Shown: positions 1 through 9,071 of the stretch, piece by piece
Layout: each line of letters starts with the position of its first letter
Position numbering within the stretch: position 1 is the first letter of the stretch
Assembly: GCF_027497215.1 (NCBI RefSeq)
Contig: NZ_CP114904.1
Span: 2,440,001-2,504,000, forward strand
Length of the DNA: 64,000 nt
Reading direction: 5' to 3'
Source of the DNA: Micromonospora sp. WMMD812
Lineage (GTDB): Bacteria > Actinomycetota > Actinomycetes > Mycobacteriales > Micromonosporaceae
Position numbers and translations under genes: made by a program
Notes under the pieces: generated by a model
What the model was told of the DNA's origin: nothing
Databases searched by the model: none
Seen by the model: only the letters and a program-made list of their open reading frames with translations

Positions 1-45
1 TGGTGGACCGGAGAGCACTCCGGCGCACCACGACGGGAGAGACGA

Positions 46-1050
46 TTGACTATCAGGGTGAACCGCAGGACCGCGCTCGGCCTCGGCACGGTGGCCACGG
101 CCGGCACCGTGCTGGGCACCGCCACACCGGCGTCCGCCGACACCGCGCCCGCCGCCACACCGGAACGGGTCGCCGCCCGGCTGGCCGCGGCCTACGAGCG
201 GGAGACCACGCGGGCCGGCGGGAACTGGCAGGCGTACGTCAGCGTGGCCGGCACCGCCGGCGGCACACCGGTCGTAGCCGTCGCCGAGTCGCCCGACCAG
301 CGGATCGAGGCGTACAGCGTGAACAAGATCGCCGTCGCCACCGCCGTGCTCGACAAGGTCGACCGGGGTTTGCTCGCCCTGGACCAACGGGTGGAGGTGA
401 CCGCGTCGATCGTCGTGCCCGGCGGAGACGGCATCTTCAGCCTCGACGGCGCGTACCCCAGCTCGGTGACCCTCGGCCACGCCCTCGCGGCCCTGCTGAC
501 CGTCTCGGACGACACCGCCGTCCGGCTCTGCGGCCTGGTCTGCCCGGCCGCCGAGCTGAACAGCATCCTGGTCGCCAAGGGCTTCCCCAACACGCAGGTG
601 GAGCCGGTCGCCAACCCGAACCGGTTCTTCCTCGGCACCAGCACCCCCCGGGAGACCCACGAGCTGCTGCGCGCGCTGGTGGCCGGCACGCTGCTCTCCC
701 CCGCCTCCACCACGTTCCTGCTCAACCTGCTGCGCTCCCCCATCGCGTTCACCGACGGGATCCGGCGCACCATGTCGTCGGACGAGCGGGCCCGTATCGC
801 CACCAAAGCCGGCTGGTTCGGCAGCGCGCGGCACGAGGCCGGGATCGTCTTCGACGCTGCGGGCGCCCCGCTGCTCACGTACGCGCTCTTCGCCGACGGG
901 CAGGCCGGCGCGGACGACTTCGGTGCCACCCACCCCGCCGTGCAGGCCCGGGCCCGGCTCGGCCGGGTCTTCCTCGACGCGACGGCGCGGCTGACCGGAA
1001 CGGGCGCGCGGCACCGGCTGACCGCGCAGCGCCCGAGCAACGGCGGCTGA
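46..1050 (+). CDS. Secreted class A beta-lactamase-fold serine hydrolase
   Basis: This is a 334-residue exported serine hydrolase of the class A beta-lactamase/DD-peptidase fold. The start is TTG with GGGAGAG just upstream; GTG at 58 is an alternative. The N-terminus carries a twin-arginine-like signal (NRRTALGLG, then a hydrophobic stretch and an ASAD cleavage region near residue 31), so Tat export is likely. Active-site motifs are S-V-N-K at residues 91-94 (SxxK), S-D-D at 154-156 (the SDN position) and K-A-G at 254-256 (the KTG position). The altered third motif fits the broad 'beta-lactamase-related serine hydrolase' group better than a proven resistance enzyme. The true substrate (beta-lactam, peptidoglycan or other ester/amide) cannot be told from sequence. 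Confidence 0.85.
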   Translation: MTIRVNRRTALGLGTVATAGTVLGTATPASADTAPAATPERVAARLAAAYERETTRAGGNWQAYVSVAGTAGGTPVVAVAESPDQRIEAYSVNKIAVATAVLDKVDRGLLALDQRVEVTASIVVPGGDGIFSLDGAYPSSVTLGHALAALLTVSDDTAVRLCGLVCPAAELNSILVAKGFPNTQVEPVANPNRFFLGTSTPRETHELLRALVAGTLLSPASTTFLLNLLRSPIAFTDGIRRTMSSDERARIATKAGWFGSARHEAGIVFDAAGAPLLTYALFADGQAGADDFGATHPAVQARARLGRVFLDATARLTGTGARHRLTAQRPSNGG

Positions 1051-1284
1051 CCCGTCCGACGCCGGGCGGGTCGGCACGTCCCGATCCGCCCGGTGCCGGA
1101 CCCACGGCGCGGCCGCACGCCGGCTTCCCACCCCGGAGCAGCGCTGACCGGCCCCACGGCGCCGCCGCACGGCGGGCTCCCCGCCCCTGGCCGGCCTCGC
1201 GGCGCCGCCGCGCGCCGGGTTCCCCGGAGCGCGGCGGCGCGCGGTGGCTACGGTGTACTGCGGGAGACGGCCGGAGGGACGACC

Positions 1285-2433
1285 ATGCGCGGATCAGCGG
1301 AACGACCGGAACGCGACCGGGCCCTCGGCCGGCGGCTGGGCGGGCTCGCCGGCGTGGCCGCGCTGGCCGGGCTGGCCTGGGTGGCCCGGGACGTGCCGCT
1401 GGCGCTCGGCGGCCGGCTGGTCGGCGCGCGGGCCGAGCGGGCGGCACGATCGCCGCAGTTCCGCGACGGCACCTTCCACAACGCCGCGGGCGTCCGCTCG
1501 ACTCTCGCCGAGCCGGGCCGAAACCTGGTCTGGGAGCTGCTCTTCGGCAAGCAGAAGCGCCGTCCGAGCGCCGCCGTGCCGCTGCTGCGGCCGCTCGAGG
1601 CGCCCGCCGGCACCGACCCGACCCGCGAGCTCAACGTCATCTGGTACGGCCACGCCTCCGCGCTCATCGAGATCGAGGGCCGCCGGGTGCTGCTCGATCC
1701 GGTGTGGAGCGACCGCTGCTCGCCGTCCGCGCTGGTCGGCCCGCGCCGGCTGCACCAGCCCCCGGTGCGCCTCGACGAGTTGCCGCCGCTGGACGCGATC
1801 CTGATCTCCCACGACCACTACGACCACCTCGACCTCCCCACGGTGCGCGGGCTGCTGGCGGGCCAGTCCGCGCCGTTCGTGGTGCCACTCGGGGTCGGCG
1901 TGCACCTCGACCGGTGGGGCGTACCGGCGGACCGGATCATCGAGCTGGACTGGTCGGAGAGCCACCGGTTGGCCGGCCTGGAGATCACCGCGACGGCGGC
2001 CCAGCACTTCTCCGGGCGCGGGCTGCGCCGCGACGGCACGCTGTGGAGTTCCTGGGTCATCGCCGGAGAGCACCGCAGGGTCTTCTACAGCGGCGACTCC
2101 GGCTACTTCGCCGGCTACGCCGCCATCGGCGCCGAACACGGCCCCTTCGACGTGACGCTCGTGCAGATCGGCGCGTACGACCGGGCCTGGCCGAGCATCC
2201 ACATGTACCCGGAGGAGGCGGTCACCGCCCACCTCGACCTGCGCGGGGGGCTCTTCATCCCGGTGCACTGGGCGACGTTCAACCTCGCCCTGCACGACTG
2301 GGCCGAGCCGGTGAACCGGCTCTGGGCGGAGGCGAAGGCCCGGGACGTCCGGCTGGCCGTCCCACGACCCGGGGAACGAGTGGTGGTGGACGACCCACCG
2401 CCGGTCGACGGCTGGTGGCAGGCGGTCGCCTGA
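1285..2433 (+). CDS. Metallo-beta-lactamase-fold hydrolase, NAPE-PLD/UlaG-like
   Basis: This 382-residue zinc hydrolase has a hydrophobic N-terminal stretch (about residues 18-43) that probably anchors it to the membrane. The core begins near residue 117 (IWYGHASALIEIEG), followed by the metal motif H-D-H-Y-D-H at 176-181, with further conserved histidine and aspartate residues (YSGDSGY; PVHWATF). This layout is shared with N-acylphosphatidylethanolamine phospholipase D-like and UlaG-like proteins. The ATG at 1285 is chosen because GGAGGG lies eight bases upstream; the open frame runs back to 1093, but that part is low-complexity GC-rich translation. The natural substrate is unknown. Confidence 0.82.
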   Translation: MRGSAERPERDRALGRRLGGLAGVAALAGLAWVARDVPLALGGRLVGARAERAARSPQFRDGTFHNAAGVRSTLAEPGRNLVWELLFGKQKRRPSAAVPLLRPLEAPAGTDPTRELNVIWYGHASALIEIEGRRVLLDPVWSDRCSPSALVGPRRLHQPPVRLDELPPLDAILISHDHYDHLDLPTVRGLLAGQSAPFVVPLGVGVHLDRWGVPADRIIELDWSESHRLAGLEITATAAQHFSGRGLRRDGTLWSSWVIAGEHRRVFYSGDSGYFAGYAAIGAEHGPFDVTLVQIGAYDRAWPSIHMYPEEAVTAHLDLRGGLFIPVHWATFNLALHDWAEPVNRLWAEAKARDVRLAVPRPGERVVVDDPPPVDGWWQAVA

Positions 2434-2463
2434 GTCCCGGCCCGGCGGGTCGGCGCGGGGTGC

Positions 2464-2541
2464 TCAGAGCACGAACGCGTCGCTCGGGCCCGGCCGGCGC
2501 GGAGACGGCGCGCAAGCGACGGTCAGAGCACGAACGCGTCG
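2464..2541. repeat. 19-bp direct repeat at the dGTPase 3' end
   Basis: The 19 bases at 2523-2541, which encode the last residues and stop codon of the dGTPase gene, recur identically at 2464-2482, 59 bp further along and outside the gene. The outer copy overlaps a small palindrome (GTGCTC-A-GAGCAC, 2460-2472) in the gap between two convergent genes. Confidence 0.85.
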
Positions 2542-4034
2542 GTCCAGAGGGCGCCGGAGCGCCCGGAGAGCGCGTCCAGCATCGCCACCGCCTGGTTGTC
2601 GGTGAGCTGCGCGACGAAGTCGATGATGGCCCGTCCCCGGGCCCGGGCGAGCCGGTCCGCGGTCCGCGGGTGCAGCTCGGCCTCGGCCAGCTCGACCAGG
2701 TCGTGCAGGCGTCGCGGCAGCCGCGACTCCTCCTCCGGGTCGAGCAGCCACTCCCACAGCGCCTCGACGAGGGTGCCCAGCAGCCGCGCCTGCCCGCGCT
2801 GGTGCAGCGCCAGGTCGGGGCGGGCCAGCACGAAGCGGTGGTGGACGAACTTGAGCACCTGCACCTCGTGCCACTGGGCCGGGGCGAGCAGCACGTACCC
2901 GGAGCGCACCGACGGCCGGTCGGTCACCGTGACCGCCTCGACGAACCGGGTCGACCAGCGGGCGGAGAAGCGCGCGACGTACTGCTCGGCCTCGATCGAA
3001 CCGTCGAAGGGCACGGCCAGCAGCCCGTCCGCCAGCTCCTCCCGGACGTGCTCGACGGCGGCGGCGAACGCGTCGTCGTCGGCCACCCAGGCGTCCTTGC
3101 GGTGCAGCTGCCGGCGCAGCAGTTCGATCGCGGCGCCGGGCCGGCGGGCCGCGGTGGCGAGCGCGGCGTCGGTGATCGCCCGGAAGTGCCCGCCCTCCCG
3201 CTGCCAGGCGATCAGCTCGGCGGACACCGCGCCCTGCTGGAGCACGCCGACCCGGTAGAAGTCCTCGACGTCGTGGATCGCGTACGCGATGTCGTCGGCC
3301 GTGTCCATCACGGACGCCTCCACGGTCTGCTGCCAGTCCGGGATCCGGCCGACGAAGGGCTCCCGCGCCTGGCGCAGGTCGTCGACCTCGGTCCGGTAGG
3401 CGCCGAACTTCGACGAGCCGCTCTCCGGATCGTCCGGTGGCGGCGTCGCCCCGCGCGGCGGCGGGTCCAGCAGACGCGGGTGCGGGTCCGGGTGGTCGAG
3501 CCGGGTCCACGGGTACTTGAGCATCGCGGCCCGCACCGCCGCGGTGAGGTCGAGCCCGGTGGTGGCCGCGCCGCGGATCTCGGTGCTGGTGACGATGCGG
3601 TACGACTGCGCGTTGCCCTCGAACCCGTCGGCGAGGCCGAGCCGCTGCCGGGCCAGCCGGTCCAGCACCCGCTCGCCCAGGTGTCCGAAGGGCGGGTGGC
3701 CGAGGTCGTGGGCGAGCGCCGCCGCCTCGACGACGTCCGGGTCGCAGCCGCCGAGCGCGTCGAGCCGGGCGCGCCGACCCTCGTCGGCGGTGAGCCGCTC
3801 GGCGATCGCCCGGGCGACCTGGGCGACCTTGAGGCTGTGGGTGAGCCGGTTGTGCACCAGCAGGCCGGAACCGACCGGGCTGATCACCTGGGTGACCCCG
3901 CCGAGCCGGGCGAAGAACGGCGAGCCCACGATCCGGTCGCGGTCGGCCCGGAAGGGGCTGGTCGCGAGGTCGCCGAGGGCCCGGGCGCTGCCGCCGAAGA
4001 GCCGCCGGACACGCGGCTCCACAGGTGGTTCCAT
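2523..4034 (-). CDS. dgt: Deoxyguanosinetriphosphate triphosphohydrolase-like protein
   Basis: This 503-residue HD-domain protein is predicted to hydrolyse dGTP or other dNTPs to the nucleoside and triphosphate. Metal-ligand motifs are visible: HNRLTHSLKV with H66 and ALAHDLGHPPFGHLGE with H109-D110. The sequence NAQSYRI and the following region match the bacterial dGTPase family. The ATG at 4034 gives the canonical actinobacterial N-terminus; there is no convincing ribosome-binding site, but TAGCGT lies seven bases upstream, so translation is probably leaderless. The gene diverges from tex, with a TnpB gene sitting between the two. The frame stays open to 4505, but that part lies inside the TnpB gene and is an artefact. 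Confidence 0.88.
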   Translation of the reverse strand: MEPPVEPRVRRLFGGSARALGDLATSPFRADRDRIVGSPFFARLGGVTQVISPVGSGLLVHNRLTHSLKVAQVARAIAERLTADEGRRARLDALGGCDPDVVEAAALAHDLGHPPFGHLGERVLDRLARQRLGLADGFEGNAQSYRIVTSTEIRGAATTGLDLTAAVRAAMLKYPWTRLDHPDPHPRLLDPPPRGATPPPDDPESGSSKFGAYRTEVDDLRQAREPFVGRIPDWQQTVEASVMDTADDIAYAIHDVEDFYRVGVLQQGAVSAELIAWQREGGHFRAITDAALATAARRPGAAIELLRRQLHRKDAWVADDDAFAAAVEHVREELADGLLAVPFDGSIEAEQYVARFSARWSTRFVEAVTVTDRPSVRSGYVLLAPAQWHEVQVLKFVHHRFVLARPDLALHQRGQARLLGTLVEALWEWLLDPEEESRLPRRLHDLVELAEAELHPRTADRLARARGRAIIDFVAQLTDNQAVAMLDALSGRSGALWTDAFVL

Positions 4035-4041
4035 GATCGCC

Positions 4042-4047
4042 ACGCTA
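4042..4047 (-). promoter_or_regulatory. -10 element for the dGTPase gene (leaderless)
   Basis: On the minus strand the sequence reads TAGCGT, then seven bases, then the ATG at 4034. This is the spacing expected when transcription begins at or next to the start codon. Confidence 0.5.
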
Positions 4048-4124
4048 GCGCGGCCGCCATGAACATTCACCAGGTTGCTCGCGGATTTGAAGGATTGTCG
4101 TAGGCGTGGTGTTGGCTGAGGTTC

Positions 4125-5621
4125 GTGCCTCGCCGTCGGGACCCTGCCGCGCCTCCGGTGCTGCATCGCACGGCTCGGGTCGGGTTGCGGGTGACGCCGG
4201 GTCAGCGGCGGCGGTGTTTCGGTCTGCTTTGGTCGGCTGATGACGTGTGGGCGTGTGTGTTGGAGGTCAACGGGTGGCGGCGTCGCCGCGGTGATGTGCC
4301 GCTCGCCGGCTATCAGGAGTTGTGCCGGGAGTTGACCGCGTCGGGGCCTGGCACGTTCGGCGAGCTGGATACCACGGGTGCGCGGTCGGTGTTGCGCCGG
4401 TTCTCGGAGGCGTGGTTCGCGGCGGCAAAGCGCCGCAAATCCGGTGACGACGCGGCGCGGTTTCCGCGTCGTCGTCGTGGGTTGGTGCCGGTGCGTTGGT
4501 ATCACGGCACATTCACGGTTGACGGACGGCAGGTGCGGATCCCATCGGCGAGAGGCGCCGCCCCGTTGTGGGTTCGCCTGGCCCGGGATCTGCCCTATCC
4601 GGTGGAACAGGTCCGCTCAATCACTCTTCTGTGTGAGGGTGGTCGTCTGTTCCTCGACGTGACCGCCGAAGTCCCGGTCACCGTCTACCCGCCTGGCCAA
4701 GAGCCGGACCCCGGACGGGTCGCCGGGGTGGACCTGGGCATCATCCACCCTTACGCGGTTGCCGGACCTGACGGTGCCGGGCTGTTGGTGTCCGGACGGG
4801 CGATCCGCGCTGAGCAGCGGATGCACCTGGCCGACACCAAGGCCCGCCACCGCGCGGTGGCGAGACGGGCACCGAAACCGGGCGAACGGGGATCACGGCG
4901 GTGGCGCCAATACCCCCGCCGGGTGCGACTGGTTGAGGGACGGCATCGGCGGCGCGTCCGCCAAGCCCAGCATGAGGCCGCCCGCACCGTCGTGTCCTGG
5001 GCCCGGCAGCAACGGGTGGGGGTGCTGCACGTCGGCGACCCACGAGGCGTCCTCGATATTCCGGCGGGCCGGCGGCACAACCTGCGGCTGCGGCAGTGGC
5101 AGATCGGCCGGCTGATACAGGTCCTCGTTGACAAGGCCGCCCTCGCCCGCATCACCGTGCGGCTCGTCGACGAACGTGGCACATCATCGACCTGCCCCGA
5201 TTGCCACCGCCGGATACCGAAACCCCGTGACCGGACACTGACCTGCCCACATTGCCGATTTTCCGGGCACCGCGATCTTGTCGCGGCGGCCAACATCGCC
5301 ACCCGCACCCCGGGCGGCGGACCCACCACCCCCACGACGGCCGTGACGGTGCCGCCAGGGGTGGTCACGCGCCGTCGAGCCGGCCGGCACCTCCCCGGTG
5401 CTGGTCGGTCCCGACGTGACAGCCCCGCCGCCCGAACGCGCGGCGCGAGGATCAGTTGGCCCGCGGTGGCCCACCCCACCACCCGGTGGGGAGTCGCTCG
5501 CCCGTCAGGGGCGAGGATCCACAACACACCACCGGAACACCCGGTGCACGTTAGTGGGAACCGCACTAGCGCGGCAGAATGCTCGGCGGAAACCACTCCC
5601 GAAGGCGGATCGAGATCGTGA
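4125..5621 (+). CDS. TnpB/IS605 OrfB-family protein with altered RuvC-II motif
   Basis: This 498-residue protein is of the TnpB family (RNA-guided nuclease of IS200/IS605-type elements). It has the RuvC-I aspartate in GVDLGIIHP (D203), a zinc ribbon with paired cysteines (C357/C360 and C374/C377), and the RuvC-III aspartate in [12 protein letters not shown] (D384). Where most TnpBs carry the RuvC-II glutamate (consensus around 'EdL'), this one reads VGDPRGVL (G304-D305); E350 in VDERGTSS is a possible substitute. About 100 residues follow RuvC-III; this tail is Pro/Arg-rich and probably reads through the element's right end. The start is GTG after GGCTGAGG. No TnpA is present. The stop overlaps the GTG of tex. 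Activity is uncertain: active, rearranged-site or nuclease-dead are all possible. Confidence 0.8.
   Translation: MPRRRDPAAPPVLHRTARVGLRVTPGQRRRCFGLLWSADDVWACVLEVNGWRRRRGDVPLAGYQELCRELTASGPGTFGELDTTGARSVLRRFSEAWFAAAKRRKSGDDAARFPRRRRGLVPVRWYHGTFTVDGRQVRIPSARGAAPLWVRLARDLPYPVEQVRSITLLCEGGRLFLDVTAEVPVTVYPPGQEPDPGRVAGVDLGIIHPYAVAGPDGAGLLVSGRAIRAEQRMHLADTKARHRAVARRAPKPGERGSRRWRQYPRRVRLVEGRHRRRVRQAQHEAARTVVSWARQQRVGVLHVGDPRGVLDIPAGRRHNLRLRQWQIGRLIQVLVDKAALARITVRLVDERGTSSTCPDCHRRIPKPRDRTLTCPHCRFSGHRDLVAAANIATRTPGGGPTTPTTAVTVPPGVVTRRRAGRHLPGAGRSRRDSPAARTRGARISWPAVAHPTTRWGVARPSGARIHNTPPEHPVHVSGNRTSAAECSAETTPEGGSRS
5551..5569 (+). other. Hairpin in the probable right end of the TnpB element
   Basis: The sequence TAGTGGG-AA-CCGCACTA can fold into a short stem (TAGTG with CACTA, GG with CC, one bulged G). 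TnpB genes usually end in or near their guide RNA (omega RNA), whose 3' part contains a hairpin before the guide. Placing the element boundary here is inference. Confidence 0.35.
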
Positions 5622-8086
5622 CCCTCTCTGTTCATCAGCGGATCGCCGAGGAGCTCGGCGTGGCCGAGCGCCAGGTCCGGGCGGCCGTGGAGCTGCTCGA
5701 CGGCGGCGCGACCGTGCCGTTCATCGCCCGCTACCGCAAGGAGGCCACCGGCCTGCTCGACGACACCCAGCTGCGCACGCTCGAGGAGCGGCTGCGCTAC
5801 CTGCGCGAGCTGGACGAGCGGCGGGCGGCGGTGCTGGAGTCGATCCGCGGCCAGGGCAAGCTGGACGAGGCGCTGGAAGCCCAGATCATGGCGGCCGACT
5901 CGAAGTCCCGGCTGGAGGACATCTACCTGCCGTACAAGCCGAAGCGCCGGACCCGGGCCCAAATCGCCCGCGAGGCCGGGCTGGAGCCGCTCGCCGAGAC
6001 GCTGCTGGCCGACCCGGCGCAGGACCCGAAAGCGGTGGCCGCCGGCTACGTGGACGCGGACAAGGGCGTCGCCGACGCCGCCGCCGCCCTGGACGGGGCG
6101 CGGGCCATCCTCATCGAGCGCTTCGGCGAGGACGCCGACCTGATCGGCACGCTGCGCGAGCAGATGTGGTCGCGGGGCCGGCTGGTGTCCCGGGTACGCG
6201 ACGGGCAGGAGTCGGCCGGCGCGAAGTTCGCCGACTACTTCGACTTCGCCGAGCCGTACACCCGGCTGCCGTCGCACCGGATCCTGGCGATGTTCCGGGG
6301 CGAGAAGGAGGGCGTGCTCGACCTGACCATGGAGCCGGAGGAGGCCGGCGAGGCGGACGCGGTCCCGACCGGCCCGAGCCGGTACGAGGCGGCGATCGCC
6401 GGCCGGTTCGGCGTCAGCGACCAGGGTCGGCCGGCCGACCGGTGGCTGACCGACACGGTCCGCTGGGCCTGGCGCACCCGGATCCTCATCCACCTCGGCG
6501 CGGACCTGCGGATGCGGCTCTGGCAGGCGGCCGAGGAGGAGGCGGTGCGGGTCTTCGCCACCAATCTGCGTGACCTGCTGCTCGCCGCCCCGGCCGGGGC
6601 CCGGCCGACCATGGGCCTCGACCCGGGCCTGCGTACCGGGGTGAAGGTGGCCGTGGTCGACGCCACCGGCAAGGTGGTCGCCACCGACACGATCTACCCG
6701 CACGAGCCGCGCCGGCAGTGGGACGCGTCCGTCGAGACCCTCGCCCGGCTCGCCGGGGCGCACGGCGTGGAGCTGGTGGCGATCGGCAACGGCACCGCGT
6801 CCCGGGAGACCGACAAGCTCGCCGGTGACCTGATCAAGCGGTACCCGCAGCTGAACCTGACCAAGGTGGTGGTCTCCGAGGCCGGCGCGTCGGTCTACTC
6901 GGCCTCCGCGTACGCGGCCCAGGAGCTGCCCGGGCTGGACGTCTCGCTGCGCGGCGCGGTGTCCATCGCCCGCCGCCTCCAGGACCCGCTCGCCGAGCTG
7001 GTCAAGATCGATCCGCGGTCGATCGGGGTCGGCCAGTACCAGCACGACCTGTCGGAGGTGAAGCTCTCCCGGTCGCTGGACGCGGTGGTGGAGGACTGTG
7101 TGAACGGAGTCGGGGTGGACGTCAACACCGCGTCGGCGCCGCTGCTGACCCGGGTCTCCGGCATCGGTGCGGGTCTGGCCGAGAACATCGTGCTGCACCG
7201 GGACGCCAACGGGCCGTTCCGCACCCGGGCCGAGCTGAAGAAGGTGGCGCGGCTCGGGCCGAAGGCGTTCGAGCAGTGCGCCGGCTTCCTGCGCATCCCG
7301 GGTGGCGACGACCCGCTCGACTCGTCCAGCGTGCACCCGGAGGCGTACCCGGTGGTGCGCCGCATCCTGTCCAGCACCGGTCAGGACGTGCGGTCGCTGA
7401 TCGGGAAGTCGACGATCCTGCGCGGGCTGAAGGCCACCGACTTCGTCGACGAGACGTTCGGCCTCCCCACGGTCACCGACATCCTCGCCGAACTGGAGAA
7501 GCCGGGCCGCGACCCGCGACCCGAGTTCCGCACCGCCACCTTCGTGGAGGGCGTGGAGAAGATCGGTGACCTGACCCCGGGGATGGTGCTGGAGGGCGTG
7601 GTGACGAACGTGGCCGCGTTCGGCGCCTTCGTCGACGTCGGGGTGCACCAGGACGGTCTGGTGCACGTGTCGGCGATGTCGCGGACCTTCGTCAAGGACC
7701 CGCGCGAGGTCGTCAAGTCCGGCGACGTGGTCAAGGTCAAGGTGCTCGACGTCGACGTACCCCGCAAGCGGATCTCCCTGACCCTGCGGCTGGAGGACGA
7801 GCCCGGCGCCGAGGCGGGCGCGCGACCGGCCCGCGGCGGCCGGGGCGACGCCGGAGCCCGTGGCGAGGCCGGCGGGCGCGGTGGCGGTCAGGGCGGCGCT
7901 GGCGGTCAGGGCGGGGGCCCGCGCGGCGGCGGACGCGAGGGTCAGCGCGGCGGCCAGCGCGGTCAGGGCGGCGGCGGGCGCGGCGGTCAGGGCGACGGGG
8001 GTGGCGCCCGGCAGGGCCGCGGCGCGGCCGCCCCGCCGGCCAACAGCGCGATGGCGGACGCCCTGCGTCGCGCCGGCCTGGCCTGA
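5618..8086 (+). CDS. tex: Tex-family transcription accessory / RNA-binding protein
   Basis: This 822-residue protein has Tex architecture: an N-terminal helical domain ([14 protein letters not shown]), a central YqgF/RuvC-like fold ([18 protein letters not shown]), helix-hairpin-helix segments ([31 protein letters not shown]) and an S1 RNA-binding domain (about residues 650-725). The family binds nucleic acid and affects transcription and expression of many genes. GTG at 5618 is preferred because it gives the usual N-terminus with GAAGGCGG upstream; ATG at 5579 lies six bases after TAGCGC and is an alternative. After the S1 domain comes a tail of about 80 residues dominated by Gly and Arg with RGG-type repeats, ending in a short conserved-looking helix ([11 protein letters not shown]). 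Confidence 0.9.
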   Translation: MTLSVHQRIAEELGVAERQVRAAVELLDGGATVPFIARYRKEATGLLDDTQLRTLEERLRYLRELDERRAAVLESIRGQGKLDEALEAQIMAADSKSRLEDIYLPYKPKRRTRAQIAREAGLEPLAETLLADPAQDPKAVAAGYVDADKGVADAAAALDGARAILIERFGEDADLIGTLREQMWSRGRLVSRVRDGQESAGAKFADYFDFAEPYTRLPSHRILAMFRGEKEGVLDLTMEPEEAGEADAVPTGPSRYEAAIAGRFGVSDQGRPADRWLTDTVRWAWRTRILIHLGADLRMRLWQAAEEEAVRVFATNLRDLLLAAPAGARPTMGLDPGLRTGVKVAVVDATGKVVATDTIYPHEPRRQWDASVETLARLAGAHGVELVAIGNGTASRETDKLAGDLIKRYPQLNLTKVVVSEAGASVYSASAYAAQELPGLDVSLRGAVSIARRLQDPLAELVKIDPRSIGVGQYQHDLSEVKLSRSLDAVVEDCVNGVGVDVNTASAPLLTRVSGIGAGLAENIVLHRDANGPFRTRAELKKVARLGPKAFEQCAGFLRIPGGDDPLDSSSVHPEAYPVVRRILSSTGQDVRSLIGKSTILRGLKATDFVDETFGLPTVTDILAELEKPGRDPRPEFRTATFVEGVEKIGDLTPGMVLEGVVTNVAAFGAFVDVGVHQDGLVHVSAMSRTFVKDPREVVKSGDVVKVKVLDVDVPRKRISLTLRLEDEPGAEAGARPARGGRGDAGARGEAGGRGGGQGGAGGQGGGPRGGGREGQRGGQRGQGGGGRGGQGDGGGARQGRGAAAPPANSAMADALRRAGLA

Positions 8087-8175
8087 TCGAACCCGTCGGC
8101 CGTCCCGCCGGCCGCGGGGCGGCTGCTGCCGGACCTGACGCGCGGCTGGCACGAGCGACGGTGGCTCCCTGCCGT

Positions 8176-8215
8176 GCCTGTCGAGCTGCCCCATACCTGG
8201 GGCAGCTCGACAGGC
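8176..8215. terminator. Perfect 17-bp hairpin downstream of tex
   Basis: The arms at 8176-8192 and 8199-8215 are exact reverse complements around a six-base loop (ATACCT). It lies about 90 bp after the tex stop. It lacks a T-run, as is normal for actinomycete terminators, and could act on either strand. Confidence 0.6.
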
Positions 8216-8627
8216 GGCCAACCTCATCTGCGCTCCACCGCCGGCGGCCTCGCCGAGCGGCGGCGCGCGGCGCGGCGCACGTCCGCCTTGTTCGCGTCGC
8301 CCCGCCCGCGTCGCCCGCTCGCTGGGCGGTTTGGTCGGCCTCGGAATCCTGACCACCGCGACACCGCCCGCGTCGTCGAGGAACAGGGCGACCTCGTCCT
8401 ATCGCGGCATGCTGTGGAGCTGATGTCGTCAACGAATCGCGTGATGTCGCTACCGACTCAGCTCCAGAGGGCCCGGGAGACATGCGGGCGGGATCACCGG
8501 GCGTTCACGCGATGGCGGCGCTGCGGGCGGGCGAAGGCCAGCGCAGTGCCCTGCCGGACCGAGGCAGATCGACGGCGCGCCGGGAGGCGGCCTGGGCGGG
8601 AACCGGGCTGCAGCCGGGCGGTGGGCG

Positions 8628-8633
8628 TACCGT
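8628..8633 (+). promoter_or_regulatory. -10 element TACCGT, leaderless geometry
   Basis: TACCGT is followed by six bases and then the GTG at 8640. No ribosome-binding site precedes that GTG, so the start is read as leaderless. Confidence 0.45.
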
Positions 8634-8639
8634 CGGGGC

Positions 8640-9071
8640 GTGGGTGAGGACGACGGCCTGGACTGGCCGGACCGGCAGCGGCGGGCGGTGCTGGCGCACG
8701 CCGAGGCCGACGCCCGGCGGCGGGCGGCGGAGCACGCGGAGGCGGCGGGGATCGTGGCCTGGTTCGTGGCGGAGGCGAACCGCCGAGGGCTTCGCCCCAC
8801 CCGGCTCGTCGCGCGCTCCTACGACGGCCGCGGCCGGTACCGGACCCGGCTCACCGGCTGGTACGTGGATCGGGCCCGGAGCCGGGCGGTCGACGTGCAG
8901 GGAGGGTTCCATCTGCTGACCGTGCCGGGCGGCCTGCGCGCCCGGCTGCTCGGCGCCGAGCCGGAGCCCAGCCCGCCGCCGCTGATCGTCGGCGAGGGCG
9001 GTCGGGACGGCGAGTCGATCCCGCTGCGAGTGCTTCTCACGCGCCGGCTGGACGCCGGGAACGACGGTTGA
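8640..9071 (+). CDS. Hypothetical protein
   Basis: This 143-residue protein is of unrecognised family. The N-terminal half is a charged, probably helical Ala/Arg/Glu segment (residues 8-50). The middle (SYDGRGRYRTRLTGWYVDRARSRAVDVQG at about 63-92) looks like beta structure. There is no signal peptide or membrane segment. The GTG start is supported by the leaderless -10 spacing. Its 3' end overlaps the convergent DUF389 gene by 35 bp, so either its last residues or the other gene's C-terminus must tolerate antisense constraint. No function is proposed. Confidence 0.6.
   Translation: MGEDDGLDWPDRQRRAVLAHAEADARRRAAEHAEAAGIVAWFVAEANRRGLRPTRLVARSYDGRGRYRTRLTGWYVDRARSRAVDVQGGFHLLTVPGGLRARLLGAEPEPSPPPLIVGEGGRDGESIPLRVLLTRRLDAGNDG

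Larger units (their letters stand above)
8087..8639. other. Intergenic region with a strong hairpin and no clear gene
   Basis: The first part holds the hairpin listed next. The remainder (about 8216-8600) is less GC-extreme in places (8350-8460). On the minus strand a run of about 25 codons (DEVALFLDDAGGVAVV) looks coding but has no start and follows an in-frame stop, so it may be a gene relic. Nothing in it could be named. Confidence 0.4.

Noticed and set aside
1051..1284. Near-repeat GGCGCCGCCGC blocks between the first two genes considered as an attachment site or small repeat element
   Set aside because: They are short, imperfect and typical of GC-rich spacer sequence.
3..4103. A 1,366-codon plus-strand open frame running through four gene regions
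   Set aside because: It is an Arg/Pro/Gly-rich shadow of real genes on both strands, with no family motifs; very GC-rich DNA has few stops in off frames.
7800..8040. Short GC-rich repeats at the tex 3' end considered as a CRISPR or VNTR array
   Set aside because: Units are irregular, have no spacers, and encode an in-frame Gly/Arg tail.
4751..8356. A 1,201-codon minus-strand open frame antisense to TnpB and tex
   Set aside because: The opposite strand encodes well-recognised TnpB and Tex motifs throughout; the antisense translation has no recognisable domain.
8174..8647. A 157-codon plus-strand frame after tex
   Set aside because: It begins inside the perfect hairpin, has no ribosome-binding site and ends in Arg-rich low-complexity sequence.
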